From Flavobacterium terrisoli (GTDB lineage: Bacteria; Bacteroidota; Bacteroidia; Flavobacteriales; Flavobacteriaceae), in assembly GCF_030167905.1 (NCBI RefSeq), contig NZ_JARGNA010000004.1:1-64000 (forward strand): a stretch of 64,000 nt of DNA, written 5' to 3'. The notes beneath the pieces are model-generated. The model saw only the letters and a list, made by a program, of their open reading frames with translations, ran no database searches and was not told the origin of the DNA. Below are positions 45,932 through 54,708 of this stretch, piece by piece. The translations under genes were made by a program, and so were the position numbers. Each line of letters begins with the position of its first letter. Position 1 is the first letter of the stretch.

Positions 45932-46699
45932 ATGCAAGTTTATTTTCTCGGTACAGGAACTTCACAGGGTATTCCGGTTATTGGAAGCCATCATCCTGTA
46001 TGCCATAGTGAGGACTTAAAAGACAAACGTCTGCGGGTTTCAGTTTGGGTAATCAGCCGGGAAACTTCACTGGTTATTGACTGCGGTCCCGATTTCAGGC
46101 AACAAATGCTAACTTCTGGCTGTGAAAGGCTTGATGCTATCTTATTTACCCACGAACATGCTGATCATACTGCCGGTTTGGATGATATTCGTCCGTTCTT
46201 TTTCAGGCAAAAAGGTGATGTTCCGATTTATGCCCATCATCGGGTTTTGGACAATCTAAAAAAGCGTTTCGACTATATTTTTGAAACCGAAAACAAATAT
46301 CCCGGTGCGCCAGGTGTTCAGACTTTTGAAGTAAAAAATGATGTTGATTTTGAAATTGGAAACGCCAAAATTACCCCAATCAATGTCAACCACGGAAATC
46401 TTCAGGTTTTTGGATACAGAATACAGGATTTTGTATATTTAACCGATGTAAAATCAATTGATGATGTGGAAATTGGAAAAATGAAAAATGTAAAAGTATT
46501 GGTCGTGAATGCCTTGCGGGAAGAAGAACACCACTCACATTTTAATTTGCAGGATGCGTTAGATTTTATACATTTGGTACAACCTGAAAAAGCTTATCTG
46601 ACACACATCAGCCATCTTTTGGGTTTTCATGAAGAAGTCCAGAAACGTTTGCCTCCAAATGTATTTTTGGCCTATGACAATTTAAAAATTACAATTTAA
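45932..46699 (+). CDS. MBL-fold metallo-hydrolase (PhnP-like)
   Basis: A 255-residue metallo-beta-lactamase-fold hydrolase. The start is MQVYFLGTGTSQGIP, where the fold begins; the upstream TTG lies in the promoter. The metal motif is THEHADH (His74, His76, Asp78, His79), with later ligands in VNHGNL and VYLTDVKS. The HPVCHSEDLKDKRLR part resembles PhnP-type phosphodiesterases. It is followed after 4 nt by a membrane-anchored protein, so it is in an operon with the next two genes. Confidence 0.9.
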   Translation: MQVYFLGTGTSQGIPVIGSHHPVCHSEDLKDKRLRVSVWVISRETSLVIDCGPDFRQQMLTSGCERLDAILFTHEHADHTAGLDDIRPFFFRQKGDVPIYAHHRVLDNLKKRFDYIFETENKYPGAPGVQTFEVKNDVDFEIGNAKITPINVNHGNLQVFGYRIQDFVYLTDVKSIDDVEIGKMKNVKVLVVNALREEEHHSHFNLQDALDFIHLVQPEKAYLTHISHLLGFHEEVQKRLPPNVFLAYDNLKITI

Positions 46700-46703
46700 T
46701 ACT

Positions 46704-47198
46704 ATGAAGAAGTCTTTGTTTTTATACCTTTTTATCATTGCGGTTTTGATTAATGTTTTTACCTATAAATATTTTACTTCAAAAGAAGCAGGTGAGAAAA
46801 AACCAGAAACGGTTCAGGACAATAAAAAATTAAATGACAGCATTACCAAGTTAACAGATCAATTGTATGATGCCAATTATTTTTCTCTGGAAACCAATGA
46901 CAGGGCGCAGAATTATCTAAATCAAAACGATATTAAACTTTTTTCAGATAAAGTAACTCAGGCACTTTTGGCATATAATGATGATCCGACTGGAAATAAA
47001 TATACAGACCAGGTTACTATGGGAGAACAAAAATTTATCATCAACAAAGTAAAATTGTTGAATCATCGTTGGATTATTGCCAACTACAGCAACGGAACAC
47101 TTTGGGGTGAGGTTATGTTGAAATATTTTATCAATGATGACCAAACTGTTTCATTTGAAATAATGAATTCCTATCTATACCCTGAACAATTAAATTAG
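46704..47198 (+). CDS. Membrane-anchored protein of unknown function
   Basis: A 164-residue protein with one N-terminal membrane helix (about 4-21), a charged linker and coiled-coil-like segment, then a compact C-terminal domain with NHRWIIANYSNGTLWGEVMLKYF. No family recognized. It lies 4 nt after the MBL hydrolase gene and 9 nt before a lipoprotein gene. Confidence 0.75.
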   Translation: MKKSLFLYLFIIAVLINVFTYKYFTSKEAGEKKPETVQDNKKLNDSITKLTDQLYDANYFSLETNDRAQNYLNQNDIKLFSDKVTQALLAYNDDPTGNKYTDQVTMGEQKFIINKVKLLNHRWIIANYSNGTLWGEVMLKYFINDDQTVSFEIMNSYLYPEQLN

Positions 47199-47207
47199 CA
47201 ATTAGGC

Positions 47208-47696
47208 ATGAAAAAAATCTCTCTACTACTTATCGCCTCAATCGTTCTGTTTTCGTGTAAGTTAACCGACCAAAATGATGGTGAATCCGAAGATGAAAAT
47301 CTTCCTTTAGCCGCCAAAGACTCCAGCGTTGTCAATGATAAAGACGAACACGGCTGCCTGGCAACCGCGGGCTATATTTGGTCCAGAATGAATAAAGAAT
47401 GTGTTAAAGGTTATACCGGAATGCAATTGAACCCATCAGATAATCCCGAAAATGAAGACGAAACGTTAAGTGCTTTTGTGATTTTTAGTGAAGATCAAAG
47501 TAAAGCAGAAGTTTTTCTGCCGAATGAAGCCAATTCTGTTGTGTTGACGCGTCTAGCCGAAGGAAAGCCATGGGTTTTTGAAGATTGGCAACTCGTACCC
47601 TGGAAAGGTTATGTTTTGAAAAAAGGTGCTGATATCAAATTTGCCGGAGATGGCGAAATGGGAAAGAAGGTCACTGGAACCGATACCGAAGAATAA
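47208..47696 (+). CDS. Small lipoprotein of unknown function
   Basis: A 162-residue lipoprotein (lipobox LFSC, Cys17), with an acidic linker and then a cysteine pair in a HGCLATAGYIWSRMNKECVK pattern. The C-terminal part (about 85-150) looks like a beta-rich domain with FVIFSEDQSKAEVFLP and WVFEDWQLVPWKGYVLKKG. No function is recognized. It ends an operon and is followed by a terminator. Confidence 0.75.
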   Translation: MKKISLLLIASIVLFSCKLTDQNDGESEDENLPLAAKDSSVVNDKDEHGCLATAGYIWSRMNKECVKGYTGMQLNPSDNPENEDETLSAFVIFSEDQSKAEVFLPNEANSVVLTRLAEGKPWVFEDWQLVPWKGYVLKKGADIKFAGDGEMGKKVTGTDTEE

Positions 47697-47697
47697 C

Positions 47698-47728
47698 AAA
47701 AAAGTCCCAAGAATTGGGACTTTTTTTT
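47698..47728 (+). terminator. Convergent terminator
   Basis: AAAAAAGTCCCAA pairs with TTGGGACTTTTTT across a 3-nt loop. Confidence 0.92.
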
Positions 47729-48371
47729 ATTGTGATAACCAATGTTTGAAATCAAAAAAGTTTTGTGGTGCAACGCCGTGACCAACCATGTATTCTTTAA
47801 AAACAATATCAATGCCTAAAACCTGAAGCACCGGAATTGATCGTCGAGCCCATTCTACCGGAATGACCTGGTCAACCGTTCCGTGTGAGGCAAATATTCT
47901 TAGCTTACTTAAATCATTTTGGGCGTAATCATCTACCGCAATTTCAGGGTTGAAATAACCACTCATTGCCACAACACGCTGTACTTTCTCAGGATATGAA
48001 ACGGCAACTGCATAGCTCAAAATACACCCTTGGCTAAAACCAATCAGGGTTACATTATTAGCATCAATCGGGTATTCGGCAATCAATTCATCAATGAAAT
48101 TAGCGATAATATCTCTTGAAGCTCGGGCTTGGCCAATGTCGGAAAACTTATTCTCATCCGCATCAAAATTAATCGCATACCAGGCATAACTGCCATACAT
48201 CATATCAAATGGTGCGCGGGCTGAAATTACATAATACTCATCGGGTAATTCACTGGCAAACGAAAACAAATCTTCCTCGTTACTGCCATAACCGTGAAGC
48301 AATAGGAGTAAAGGGTTCTTGTCTTTTTTGTCTTTTGGTTCTCTGACTAAATGATGAAGGGACAAATTCAT
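47727..48371 (-). CDS. Alpha/beta hydrolase, phospholipase/carboxylesterase family
   Basis: A 214-residue cytoplasmic serine esterase. LLLHGYGSNEED is the oxyanion region, GFSQG carries Ser113, TVDQVIP carries Asp167 and VGHGV carries His198, the full triad of the carboxylesterase/thioesterase family (Abhydrolase_2). No signal peptide. The start codon overlaps the stop codon of the preceding membrane-protein gene (TAATG), so the two are translationally coupled. Confidence 0.92.
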   Translation of the reverse strand: MNLSLHHLVREPKDKKDKNPLLLLLHGYGSNEEDLFSFASELPDEYYVISARAPFDMMYGSYAWYAINFDADENKFSDIGQARASRDIIANFIDELIAEYPIDANNVTLIGFSQGCILSYAVAVSYPEKVQRVVAMSGYFNPEIAVDDYAQNDLSKLRIFASHGTVDQVIPVEWARRSIPVLQVLGIDIVFKEYMVGHGVAPQNFFDFKHWLSQ

Positions 48372-48694
48372 TATAAATTCTTAAACAGGTTTTGGAAAAA
48401 GCCACCAACAATAGGCAATTCTCTTTTTTGCCCTTGCAAAGCACCCGAAAAACCATAAATCCATAAGATAAAATAGAAAAGGTAAAAGGCAGAGGTTGCT
48501 GTCCAACTATTGGCATAGCCTACAAAATAACCCAACAAAAAGAAAGAAATAAACAATCCTAAAGCTTGTCTGATATGGAAAGAAGCCAATTCGGATTTGT
48601 TTTCTTCCTGATTCATAAAAATGGCAATCACGCTTCCAATGATGGTTAAGTAGGCAATAATTGCAGTGTTTTTTGCTTTTTCAAGATTTTCCAT
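48371..48694 (-). CDS. Small membrane protein (DUF4870/Tic20-like)
   Basis: A 107-residue protein with three or four membrane helices, including NTAIIAYLTIIGSVIAIFMN at the start. The HIRQALGLFISFFLLGY part is characteristic of the DUF4870-like family. Function unknown. It overlaps the downstream carboxylesterase gene by one base and follows the dihydroorotase-like gene by 12 nt. Confidence 0.82.
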   Translation of the reverse strand: MENLEKAKNTAIIAYLTIIGSVIAIFMNQEENKSELASFHIRQALGLFISFFLLGYFVGYANSWTATSAFYLFYFILWIYGFSGALQGQKRELPIVGGFFQNLFKNL

Positions 48695-48706
48695 AATGAT
48701 AATATT

Positions 48707-49960
48707 TTAGGCTAAAACTAGTTTTCCCTGATGGTATATTCCAATTACCTTTCCTTTCATGGCTTGTCCAAGTAAGGCAGAGTTCTTTGATTTTGACAAT
48801 ATGTTTTCTTTTGTAAATGTCCAGTCGGTATCAATTTGAAATAAGCTGAAACTGGCTTTATTTTTTATTTTAACGGTTTGTTTTTCAATATTTAAAATAG
48901 TTTTACCTGAAGTTAATTTCTCTACTGTTTTTTCTAAAGGTAATACCGTTAGCAAAGCACCAAATGCACTTTCCAAACCGATGGTTCCGTTTTTGGCCAA
49001 ATCAAATTCCATCTTTTTGTGTTCGATATCCATTGGATTGTGGTCAGAAGTAATACAGTCGATGGTGTTGTCTAAAACGCCAGCAATTAAAGCTTGTCTG
49101 TCGGCTTCGGTTCGCAATGGTGGCGATACTTTGTATCTGGTGTCAAAACCATCCAGTTTTTCGTCTGTCAGGACCAAATGATGTACGGCAACGCTACAAG
49201 TCACTTTCAAACCTTTGGCTTTGGCTTCTTTGATTAACGCTACCGATTTGGTTGTAGAAATCGTTGGTATGTGCAATTTTCCACCGGTATATTCGAGTAA
49301 GAATAAGTTTCTGGCAACAGTTAGCTCTTCGGCTAAGTTGGGTATTCCCTTTAAACCTAATCTCGTGGAAACGATGCCTTCATTGGCCACACCATGGCCT
49401 TTGATGTTGTCATCCTGAGCAAATGCAATCACCAAACCGTCAAAATCCTGAACATATTGCAATCCTATTTTGAGCAGATTGGCATTCGCTAAACTTTTAC
49501 CATAATCCCCGAAAGCCACAGCTCCGGCGTTTTTCATATCATAGAGTTCGGCCAAATCATGGCCTTCGCTTCCTTTGGTCAACGCACCGATAGGAAATAA
49601 TTCGGTTACCGAGTTGGCGGCTTTTTGTTTTACAAAATGAACCTGTGACTGGTTGTCGATGACAGGACTCGAATTAGGTTGCAATGCAATTCCGGTAAAG
49701 CCGCTTTTAGCCGCCACATCCAATCCGTTGGCAATGGTCTCTCTGTCTTCAAATCCCGGTTCGCCAAGGGAAACACTGGTGTCAAACCAGCCTTGGGAAA
49801 GGTGCAAACCTTCGTGCTGGAATTCCTTATGCTTGTCTATGTTGAGGATGGAAGTACCAATTTCTTCGATAATGCCTTTCGTAATTTTCACATCAACAGT
49901 CTTGTTGTGAAACGGACTTTGTGGGTCAACAATTTTGGCTTTTCGGATGATTAGGTTCAT
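48707..49960 (-). CDS. Dihydroorotase homologue lacking the metal-binding histidines
   Basis: A 417-residue amidohydrolase-fold protein of the dihydroorotase type. The start at MNLIIRKAKIVDP is supported by a 4-nt ATGA overlap with the preceding gene; the longer frame extends inside it. In active enzymes the motif is D-x-H-x-H-x-R-E-P-G. Here it reads D60-T-S-V-S-L-G-E-P-G, so both metal histidines and the substrate arginine are replaced (Ser62, Ser64, Gly66). HHLVLTD and ITSDHNP are retained. A catalytic role in pyrimidine synthesis is doubtful; a structural or partner role, as for inactive DHO domains linked to aspartate transcarbamoylase, is possible. Confidence 0.85.
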   Translation of the reverse strand: MNLIIRKAKIVDPQSPFHNKTVDVKITKGIIEEIGTSILNIDKHKEFQHEGLHLSQGWFDTSVSLGEPGFEDRETIANGLDVAAKSGFTGIALQPNSSPVIDNQSQVHFVKQKAANSVTELFPIGALTKGSEGHDLAELYDMKNAGAVAFGDYGKSLANANLLKIGLQYVQDFDGLVIAFAQDDNIKGHGVANEGIVSTRLGLKGIPNLAEELTVARNLFLLEYTGGKLHIPTISTTKSVALIKEAKAKGLKVTCSVAVHHLVLTDEKLDGFDTRYKVSPPLRTEADRQALIAGVLDNTIDCITSDHNPMDIEHKKMEFDLAKNGTIGLESAFGALLTVLPLEKTVEKLTSGKTILNIEKQTVKIKNKASFSLFQIDTDWTFTKENILSKSKNSALLGQAMKGKVIGIYHQGKLVLA

Positions 49961-51885
49961 TTTACAAATTTTTGAATGAGTAATTCTAATGCTAAAAAGA
50001 GTAGTGTAAGCATCACAAACCATTTCCAGATTTGTGTATCGGTTCGGTCGGTTTGTATCGTATTAAAAACCGTTTCTATATCGTCAATTTCCTTGTAATT
50101 AGCAGCAATATCGGTATTGATTAAACTCAGGTTGCTTTCCGTTCGTGAGTAATTAAAACTGATGTTTTGTGCCAAATTCGTTCCGTTAAAGATACCAAAA
50201 TTTCCGGCTTCGGTCGGGTTGTCACCAAAAGTTATTTTGACTTTGGTATTCAGCAATTGCTGCACCGGAATAAAGCTTTCGGTGGTGTTTTTTACAGTTA
50301 AGATTTCGTCTTTAGACAATAAGGCATCCACCACAAACGGTTGATCTTCGCCAATGGTAATCGCATTCACGCCAGTTTTTTGGCTGCTTTGTGCCATATT
50401 GTAAAACGTTGGTACAATTAGCGGTGAATTCTGGAAATTACTGTTGGTTTTGTTGATTGGCGCCGCAAAAACATACACTGATGACAAAGGATTTGAAACC
50501 GAAGTCAGGAAAGCGCTTTGGTCTTCATAAGCCAAAATGGAAGGCGTTGTACTGCCGATTCCAAAAGCGGTTTTGGTAGACGGATATTGGAAGTTATCAA
50601 TTTTCTTTTCAAACACATTGCTAAAGAGCGGATGATTGAAATTGATTTTGGTCACTTTTTTGTCGCCGGTTGTCATTGCTTCCAATCGGATAGCGCCAAA
50701 GTTGGCTAAAAATGCATTTAAAGCGGCCGCATTGCTTTGCTGCGCCGGAATGACCACTACGTTTCCGCCTTTGTTAACGAAGGCTTTTAAAGTGGTTTGC
50801 AACGCCTGCGGAACATCTGTCAATTCATTGATGATAATGGCATCCTGTTTTTCCAATAAGTTATAATCCAGATTGGCTATCGGAAAGTTATTGTAATTGA
50901 ACTCGTCATTGGTATAAATTCTCGACAGGAAATTGCTCTTGTCTTTGTCGCCAATGCTGATTACGTTGGTTTTGCTTGGTTTGGAAATACTGAAATAATA
51001 AGTGTTGTCATAAGCCAAACCTTTATCCGTAATCGAAACATAGCCGTGAAAATCTTCTTTTGGAATCGTAAACTTTATGGTTTCGGAAGTGTTTTTGAAA
51101 TCGATTAAAGTCTTTGCAGTCAACTTGTTTTGGTTGTACAACGCAATCGGAATCGAGGTAATTTCTTCGCCATTGGCAGATAATTTCACGCCGATTTCAT
51201 AGAAACTATCCATCGTTTGCTGAATGTAAACGCTGTCGATAGACACATTATTCTTTTGTTCCGCTTCAGTAATGATGAAATACACATTGTCTTCTTTCTT
51301 AAAGCTTTTCGCCTGATTGGTTTCCAAGCCAACGGCATCAGTAATCACGATAATATCTTTGTTGAAGGCCGATTTTCTGGCATTGACTTTGGCAATCAGA
51401 TTGTCCAAACGAAAAGGCGTAGCGCTGTATTTTAGATCCTGTAAATCCTTTTGAATTGATTTGATATCAGTGTTCCAATAGGTTTCGGAATTGGTAATCA
51501 GTGAAAAATTCTTGGTTTCCGGCGTATGTTCGAGTAAGTCTTGTACCGCACGCTTGAGCAATTCTCCTTTTTTGCCTTTGGCCTGCATGCTATAGGAATT
51601 GTCCAGTATGACATACATTTCGTTAGTCGCTTTCAGGCTTTCCTTGGCCGTAAAAAACGGTTGGGCAAAAGCCAAAATCAAACAGGCGAGAAGCAATAAT
51701 CGCGTAAGCAATAACAACCATTTTTTGATGGTCGAACTTTTACGGGTTTGGATGGAAAGTTCTTTTAGGAATTGTACGTTGGTGAAGTATTCTTTCTTAA
51801 AACGTCGCAATTGAAATAAATGCACCAAAATTGGAATCACCAATAAGAAAAGAAAATATAGAATTTCCGGGTGTTTGAACTGCAT
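49957..51885 (-). CDS. BatA-domain membrane protein with VWA-like region
   Basis: A 642-residue inner-membrane protein. The N-terminal BatA-type segment (FLFLLVIPILVHLFQLRRFK) is followed by a second helix at about 57-79 (KKWLLLLTRLLLLACLILAF). A VWA-like domain then has MYVILDNSYSM (D-x-S-x-S motif in the form DNSYS). A long periplasmic region follows, with a glutamine amidotransferase-like part (NKGGNVVVIPAQQSN), and a C-terminal helix (about 618-640). Related to the Bat aerotolerance-type proteins; the exact role is unknown. Its stop overlaps the start of the dihydroorotase-like gene by 4 nt. Confidence 0.87.
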   Translation of the reverse strand: MQFKHPEILYFLFLLVIPILVHLFQLRRFKKEYFTNVQFLKELSIQTRKSSTIKKWLLLLTRLLLLACLILAFAQPFFTAKESLKATNEMYVILDNSYSMQAKGKKGELLKRAVQDLLEHTPETKNFSLITNSETYWNTDIKSIQKDLQDLKYSATPFRLDNLIAKVNARKSAFNKDIIVITDAVGLETNQAKSFKKEDNVYFIITEAEQKNNVSIDSVYIQQTMDSFYEIGVKLSANGEEITSIPIALYNQNKLTAKTLIDFKNTSETIKFTIPKEDFHGYVSITDKGLAYDNTYYFSISKPSKTNVISIGDKDKSNFLSRIYTNDEFNYNNFPIANLDYNLLEKQDAIIINELTDVPQALQTTLKAFVNKGGNVVVIPAQQSNAAALNAFLANFGAIRLEAMTTGDKKVTKINFNHPLFSNVFEKKIDNFQYPSTKTAFGIGSTTPSILAYEDQSAFLTSVSNPLSSVYVFAAPINKTNSNFQNSPLIVPTFYNMAQSSQKTGVNAITIGEDQPFVVDALLSKDEILTVKNTTESFIPVQQLLNTKVKITFGDNPTEAGNFGIFNGTNLAQNISFNYSRTESNLSLINTDIAANYKEIDDIETVFNTIQTDRTDTQIWKWFVMLTLLFLALELLIQKFVK

Positions 51886-51901
51886 TTCAATTATTGTTTG
51901 T

Positions 51902-51991
51902 CAAAAATAGTACTTTTTATCATTTCGTGAAGCCGTTTTAAGAATTTTAAATGATAAAAAAATGGAAACTGTCGGTATTCCGTTATTTTTG
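51902..51991. promoter_or_regulatory. Divergent -7 elements (minus 51902-51909, plus 51984-51991)
   Basis: TATTTTTG on the minus strand lies 16 nt before the BatA gene. TATTTTTG on the plus strand lies 21 nt before the lactonase start at 52013 and after the in-frame ATG at 51962, which it argues against. Confidence 0.5.
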
Positions 51992-52012
51992 TCTTTCAAT
52001 AATATTCTTATC

Positions 52013-53119
52013 ATGACAAAATATTTCCTTCTGTTAGCCACAATATTTTTCAGTGTTTCAAGCCAAGCGCAGGATACTAAAGTCAATCTGTTTATCGGAA
52101 CGTATACCAAAACCTGCGACAGTAAAGGAGTTTACCTCTACGAATTTGACACGGCAACGGGAGAAACGAAGATGAAAGCGGCAACAGAAAACGTTGTGAA
52201 TCCGAGTTTTCTAACGCTTTCCAATGACAAGAAGTTTATTTATGCAACCAATGAAGATGGCGATAGCAGCAAGGTAAGTGCTTTTCATTTTAATTCGAAT
52301 CAAAACCAATTCACGTTTTTAAATTCCCAAAAGTCAGAGGGAAATGATCCTTGCCATATTATTAATGATGACCAAAATGTTATTGTAGCCAACTATAGTG
52401 GCGGAAACATAACGGTTTTTGGGAAGAATAATGATGGAACTATTGGTAAGTACAAACAAATCATGAAACACCAAGTGCAATCGTTAAATGAAAACGAGCC
52501 CGAGCCTTCACACATGCACATGTTACAACTTTCACCTGATAGAAAATACCTTATTGCCAGTGATTTGGGAAAAGATTACCTTTATGTTTATCGTTACAAT
52601 CCGGAAGCTAAAAGTGCGGTTTTGGAGTTTAGTTTTTTAGCCAGGGTGAAACACGCTGCAGGTCCGAGACATTTTACTTTTAGTCCGAACGGAAAATTTG
52701 TTTACTTGATCAATGAATTGGATGGCACTTTATTGGCTTTTAAATACCGAGAAGGCGAGTTGCAATTTATACAGGAAACTACCATTGTGGCTAAAGATTT
52801 TAAAGGAAAAACCAGTGCGGCCGATATTCACATTTCACCTGATGGAAAGTTTTTGTATGCGACCAATCGTGGGGATGCGAATACGATTAGTTGTTTTGAA
52901 ATCAAAAAGAATGGAAAGCTAAAACTGAGACAAATAGCAAGTACATTGGGAAAAGGTCCACGTAATTTCAGTATAGATCCAACAGGCAATTTCCTTTTGG
53001 TAGCGCATCAATACACCAATGATGTCGTGATTTTTAAAATTGATAAAACCACAGGAGAACTGACAGATTCAGGGAAAAGAATCGAATTGTGTTCGCCGGT
53101 TTGTTTAGTGTTTGAGTAG
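52013..53119 (+). CDS. Lactonase-family beta-propeller protein (6-phosphogluconolactonase-like)
   Basis: A 368-residue seven-bladed propeller of the Lactonase (YbhE-like) family with a signal peptide ending SQA. The start at MTKYFLL follows the promoter and gives the signal. Repeated blades show the YV/LYAT-N and PDGKFLYATNRG pattern. GTYTKTCDSKGVYLYEFD opens the propeller, and PSHMHMLQLSPDRKYL and GPRHFTFSPNGKFVYLINEL are family-typical. Because it is exported, it cannot act in the cytoplasmic pentose phosphate pathway; a periplasmic lactonase or binding function is likely. Confidence 0.88.
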   Translation: MTKYFLLLATIFFSVSSQAQDTKVNLFIGTYTKTCDSKGVYLYEFDTATGETKMKAATENVVNPSFLTLSNDKKFIYATNEDGDSSKVSAFHFNSNQNQFTFLNSQKSEGNDPCHIINDDQNVIVANYSGGNITVFGKNNDGTIGKYKQIMKHQVQSLNENEPEPSHMHMLQLSPDRKYLIASDLGKDYLYVYRYNPEAKSAVLEFSFLARVKHAAGPRHFTFSPNGKFVYLINELDGTLLAFKYREGELQFIQETTIVAKDFKGKTSAADIHISPDGKFLYATNRGDANTISCFEIKKNGKLKLRQIASTLGKGPRNFSIDPTGNFLLVAHQYTNDVVIFKIDKTTGELTDSGKRIELCSPVCLVFE

Positions 53120-53121
53120 AA

Positions 53122-54465
53122 TTATTTCTTCTTTCTCTTCGCCGCTCTGTTTTTCAGGATATTTCTATTCACCGATGTGCCGGTTTTCTTTTTTGTTTTT
53201 GATGGTCCGCCAAGATTGACTTTGGTGTTTTTCTTCGCCTTTTCGTGAAATGAAGCACCGCCTTCCAACTTGTTAGTCTTTAGGATGACTTTCATTTTCT
53301 TCTTGTCTTTTTCAAACTCAAGTAAACGTTCCGCAATTACGACTTCTGAAGGCATTGGCAAAAACGTAAGTTCTTTTTCCATCAGCATTTCTGCCTCAAT
53401 CATGATTTCTTCTTCTCTCGGGCTAATCAAACTAATCGCGATACCCGATTTATCGGCACGACCGGTTCTACCGATACGGTGAATGTATTGTTCCTGAATT
53501 TCGGGAAACTCAACATTGATTACGTGTGTAATGTCTGAAATGTCCAAACCTCTCGCCATAACATCAGTCGTTACTATACCGCGAATTTCTCCGGCCTGGA
53601 AAGTTGCCATCGTTTGCAGACGATAGTTCTGCGATTTATTCGAGTGAATTGTCCCGAATTGCTCCGGATACACTTCTTCTAATTTATCAGCCAGTAAATC
53701 GGCTGTTTTTTTATTATTGACAAAAAGCAAAACGCGTTCGTAAGCTTCGTCTTTTAGCAATTCAATGATTAAATTGACTTTCGTCAAAAAGTTGGGCACT
53801 TTGTAACCCAATTGTTCTATTTGTTCCAATGGTGTACCGCTTGGTGCCAAGGAAACTTCTTCTGGAAATTCAAAATATTCTTCCAGCATGCCATCAACCT
53901 CATCGGTCATCGTCGCTGAGAACAAAATGTTCTGGCGCTTGGTTTTTATCATGGCCAAAATTGAAGTCACTTGCGTGCGGAAACCTAAATTCAGGATTTC
54001 GTCAAATTCATCGATGACAAGTTTTTGCAAACTGTCAAAACGAATAACGTTGTCTAAAGCCAAATCCATGATTCTTCCCGGTGTTCCAACCAGAACGTCT
54101 ATTCCCTGATAAACCGCTTTCTTTTGCGTATTGATATTGACACCACCGTAAACACCTAAAGTTCGCACCGACATGAATTGGGTCAGCTTTTCTACTTCGG
54201 CCGCAATTTGGACTACCAATTCACGCGTTGGCACTAATATAACAACTCGCGGTGTATCAGTGGCAACGAACTTCCATTGTTTTAAAATCGGTAAAAGATA
54301 GGCGAATGTTTTTCCGGTACCGGTTTGGGCAATTCCCATCATATCGCGACCCGACATAATCACAGAAAAGGATTTTTCCTGAATAGGCGTTGGCGTGGTC
54401 AAACCTAATTCGTCGACAGCTTTTTGTAATGATTTTGGAAGATTGAATTGCTCGAAAGTACTCAT
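53122..54465 (-). CDS. DEAD-box ATP-dependent RNA helicase
   Basis: A 447-residue RNA helicase. Q motif FNLPKSLQKAV with PTPIQ; motif I AQTGTGKT; Ia PTRELV; Ib TPGR; motif II reads DEFD instead of DEAD; motif III SAT; motif V RGLDI; motif VI HRIGRTGR. A basic lysine-rich tail (about 385-447) may bind RNA. The start is the ATG of MSTFEQ: the longer frame starts at a TTG inside the -7 box TACCTTTG. It is transcribed alone. Confidence 0.94.
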   Translation of the reverse strand: MSTFEQFNLPKSLQKAVDELGLTTPTPIQEKSFSVIMSGRDMMGIAQTGTGKTFAYLLPILKQWKFVATDTPRVVILVPTRELVVQIAAEVEKLTQFMSVRTLGVYGGVNINTQKKAVYQGIDVLVGTPGRIMDLALDNVIRFDSLQKLVIDEFDEILNLGFRTQVTSILAMIKTKRQNILFSATMTDEVDGMLEEYFEFPEEVSLAPSGTPLEQIEQLGYKVPNFLTKVNLIIELLKDEAYERVLLFVNNKKTADLLADKLEEVYPEQFGTIHSNKSQNYRLQTMATFQAGEIRGIVTTDVMARGLDISDITHVINVEFPEIQEQYIHRIGRTGRADKSGIAISLISPREEEIMIEAEMLMEKELTFLPMPSEVVIAERLLEFEKDKKKMKVILKTNKLEGGASFHEKAKKNTKVNLGGPSKTKKKTGTSVNRNILKNRAAKRKKK

Positions 54466-54483
54466 TGTTGGATTTATTTGCGG

Positions 54484-54491
54484 CAAAGGTA
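54484..54491 (-). promoter_or_regulatory. -7 element of the DEAD-box helicase gene
   Basis: The minus strand reads TACCTTTG, an exact match, 18 nt before the ATG at 54465. No TTG was found at 17-23 nt. Confidence 0.55.
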
Positions 54492-54708
54492 AGGAATTCT
54501 ATTTTGGGAACATTTCAGCGGATTTCTTTTTGCTAATCAGCATGGTGTCAGAGAATTTGGTTTTTATTAATACTGACTTTCTTACTATTCAATTATTTTG
54601 TTATATTTATAAAAATATTCCATTTTTGGTTTAAGATTGCCGCCTCAAATACTGTAATAGTTTTAACCTACAGAACTAATTTAGTAACCAACTTAAAAAG
54701 TATAGTTG

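Noticed and set aside
48707..49960. Dihydroorotase homologue as a pseudogene
   Set aside because: No frameshift or stop, and other family motifs are kept; the loss is confined to the metal site, which suggests a conserved non-catalytic role rather than decay.
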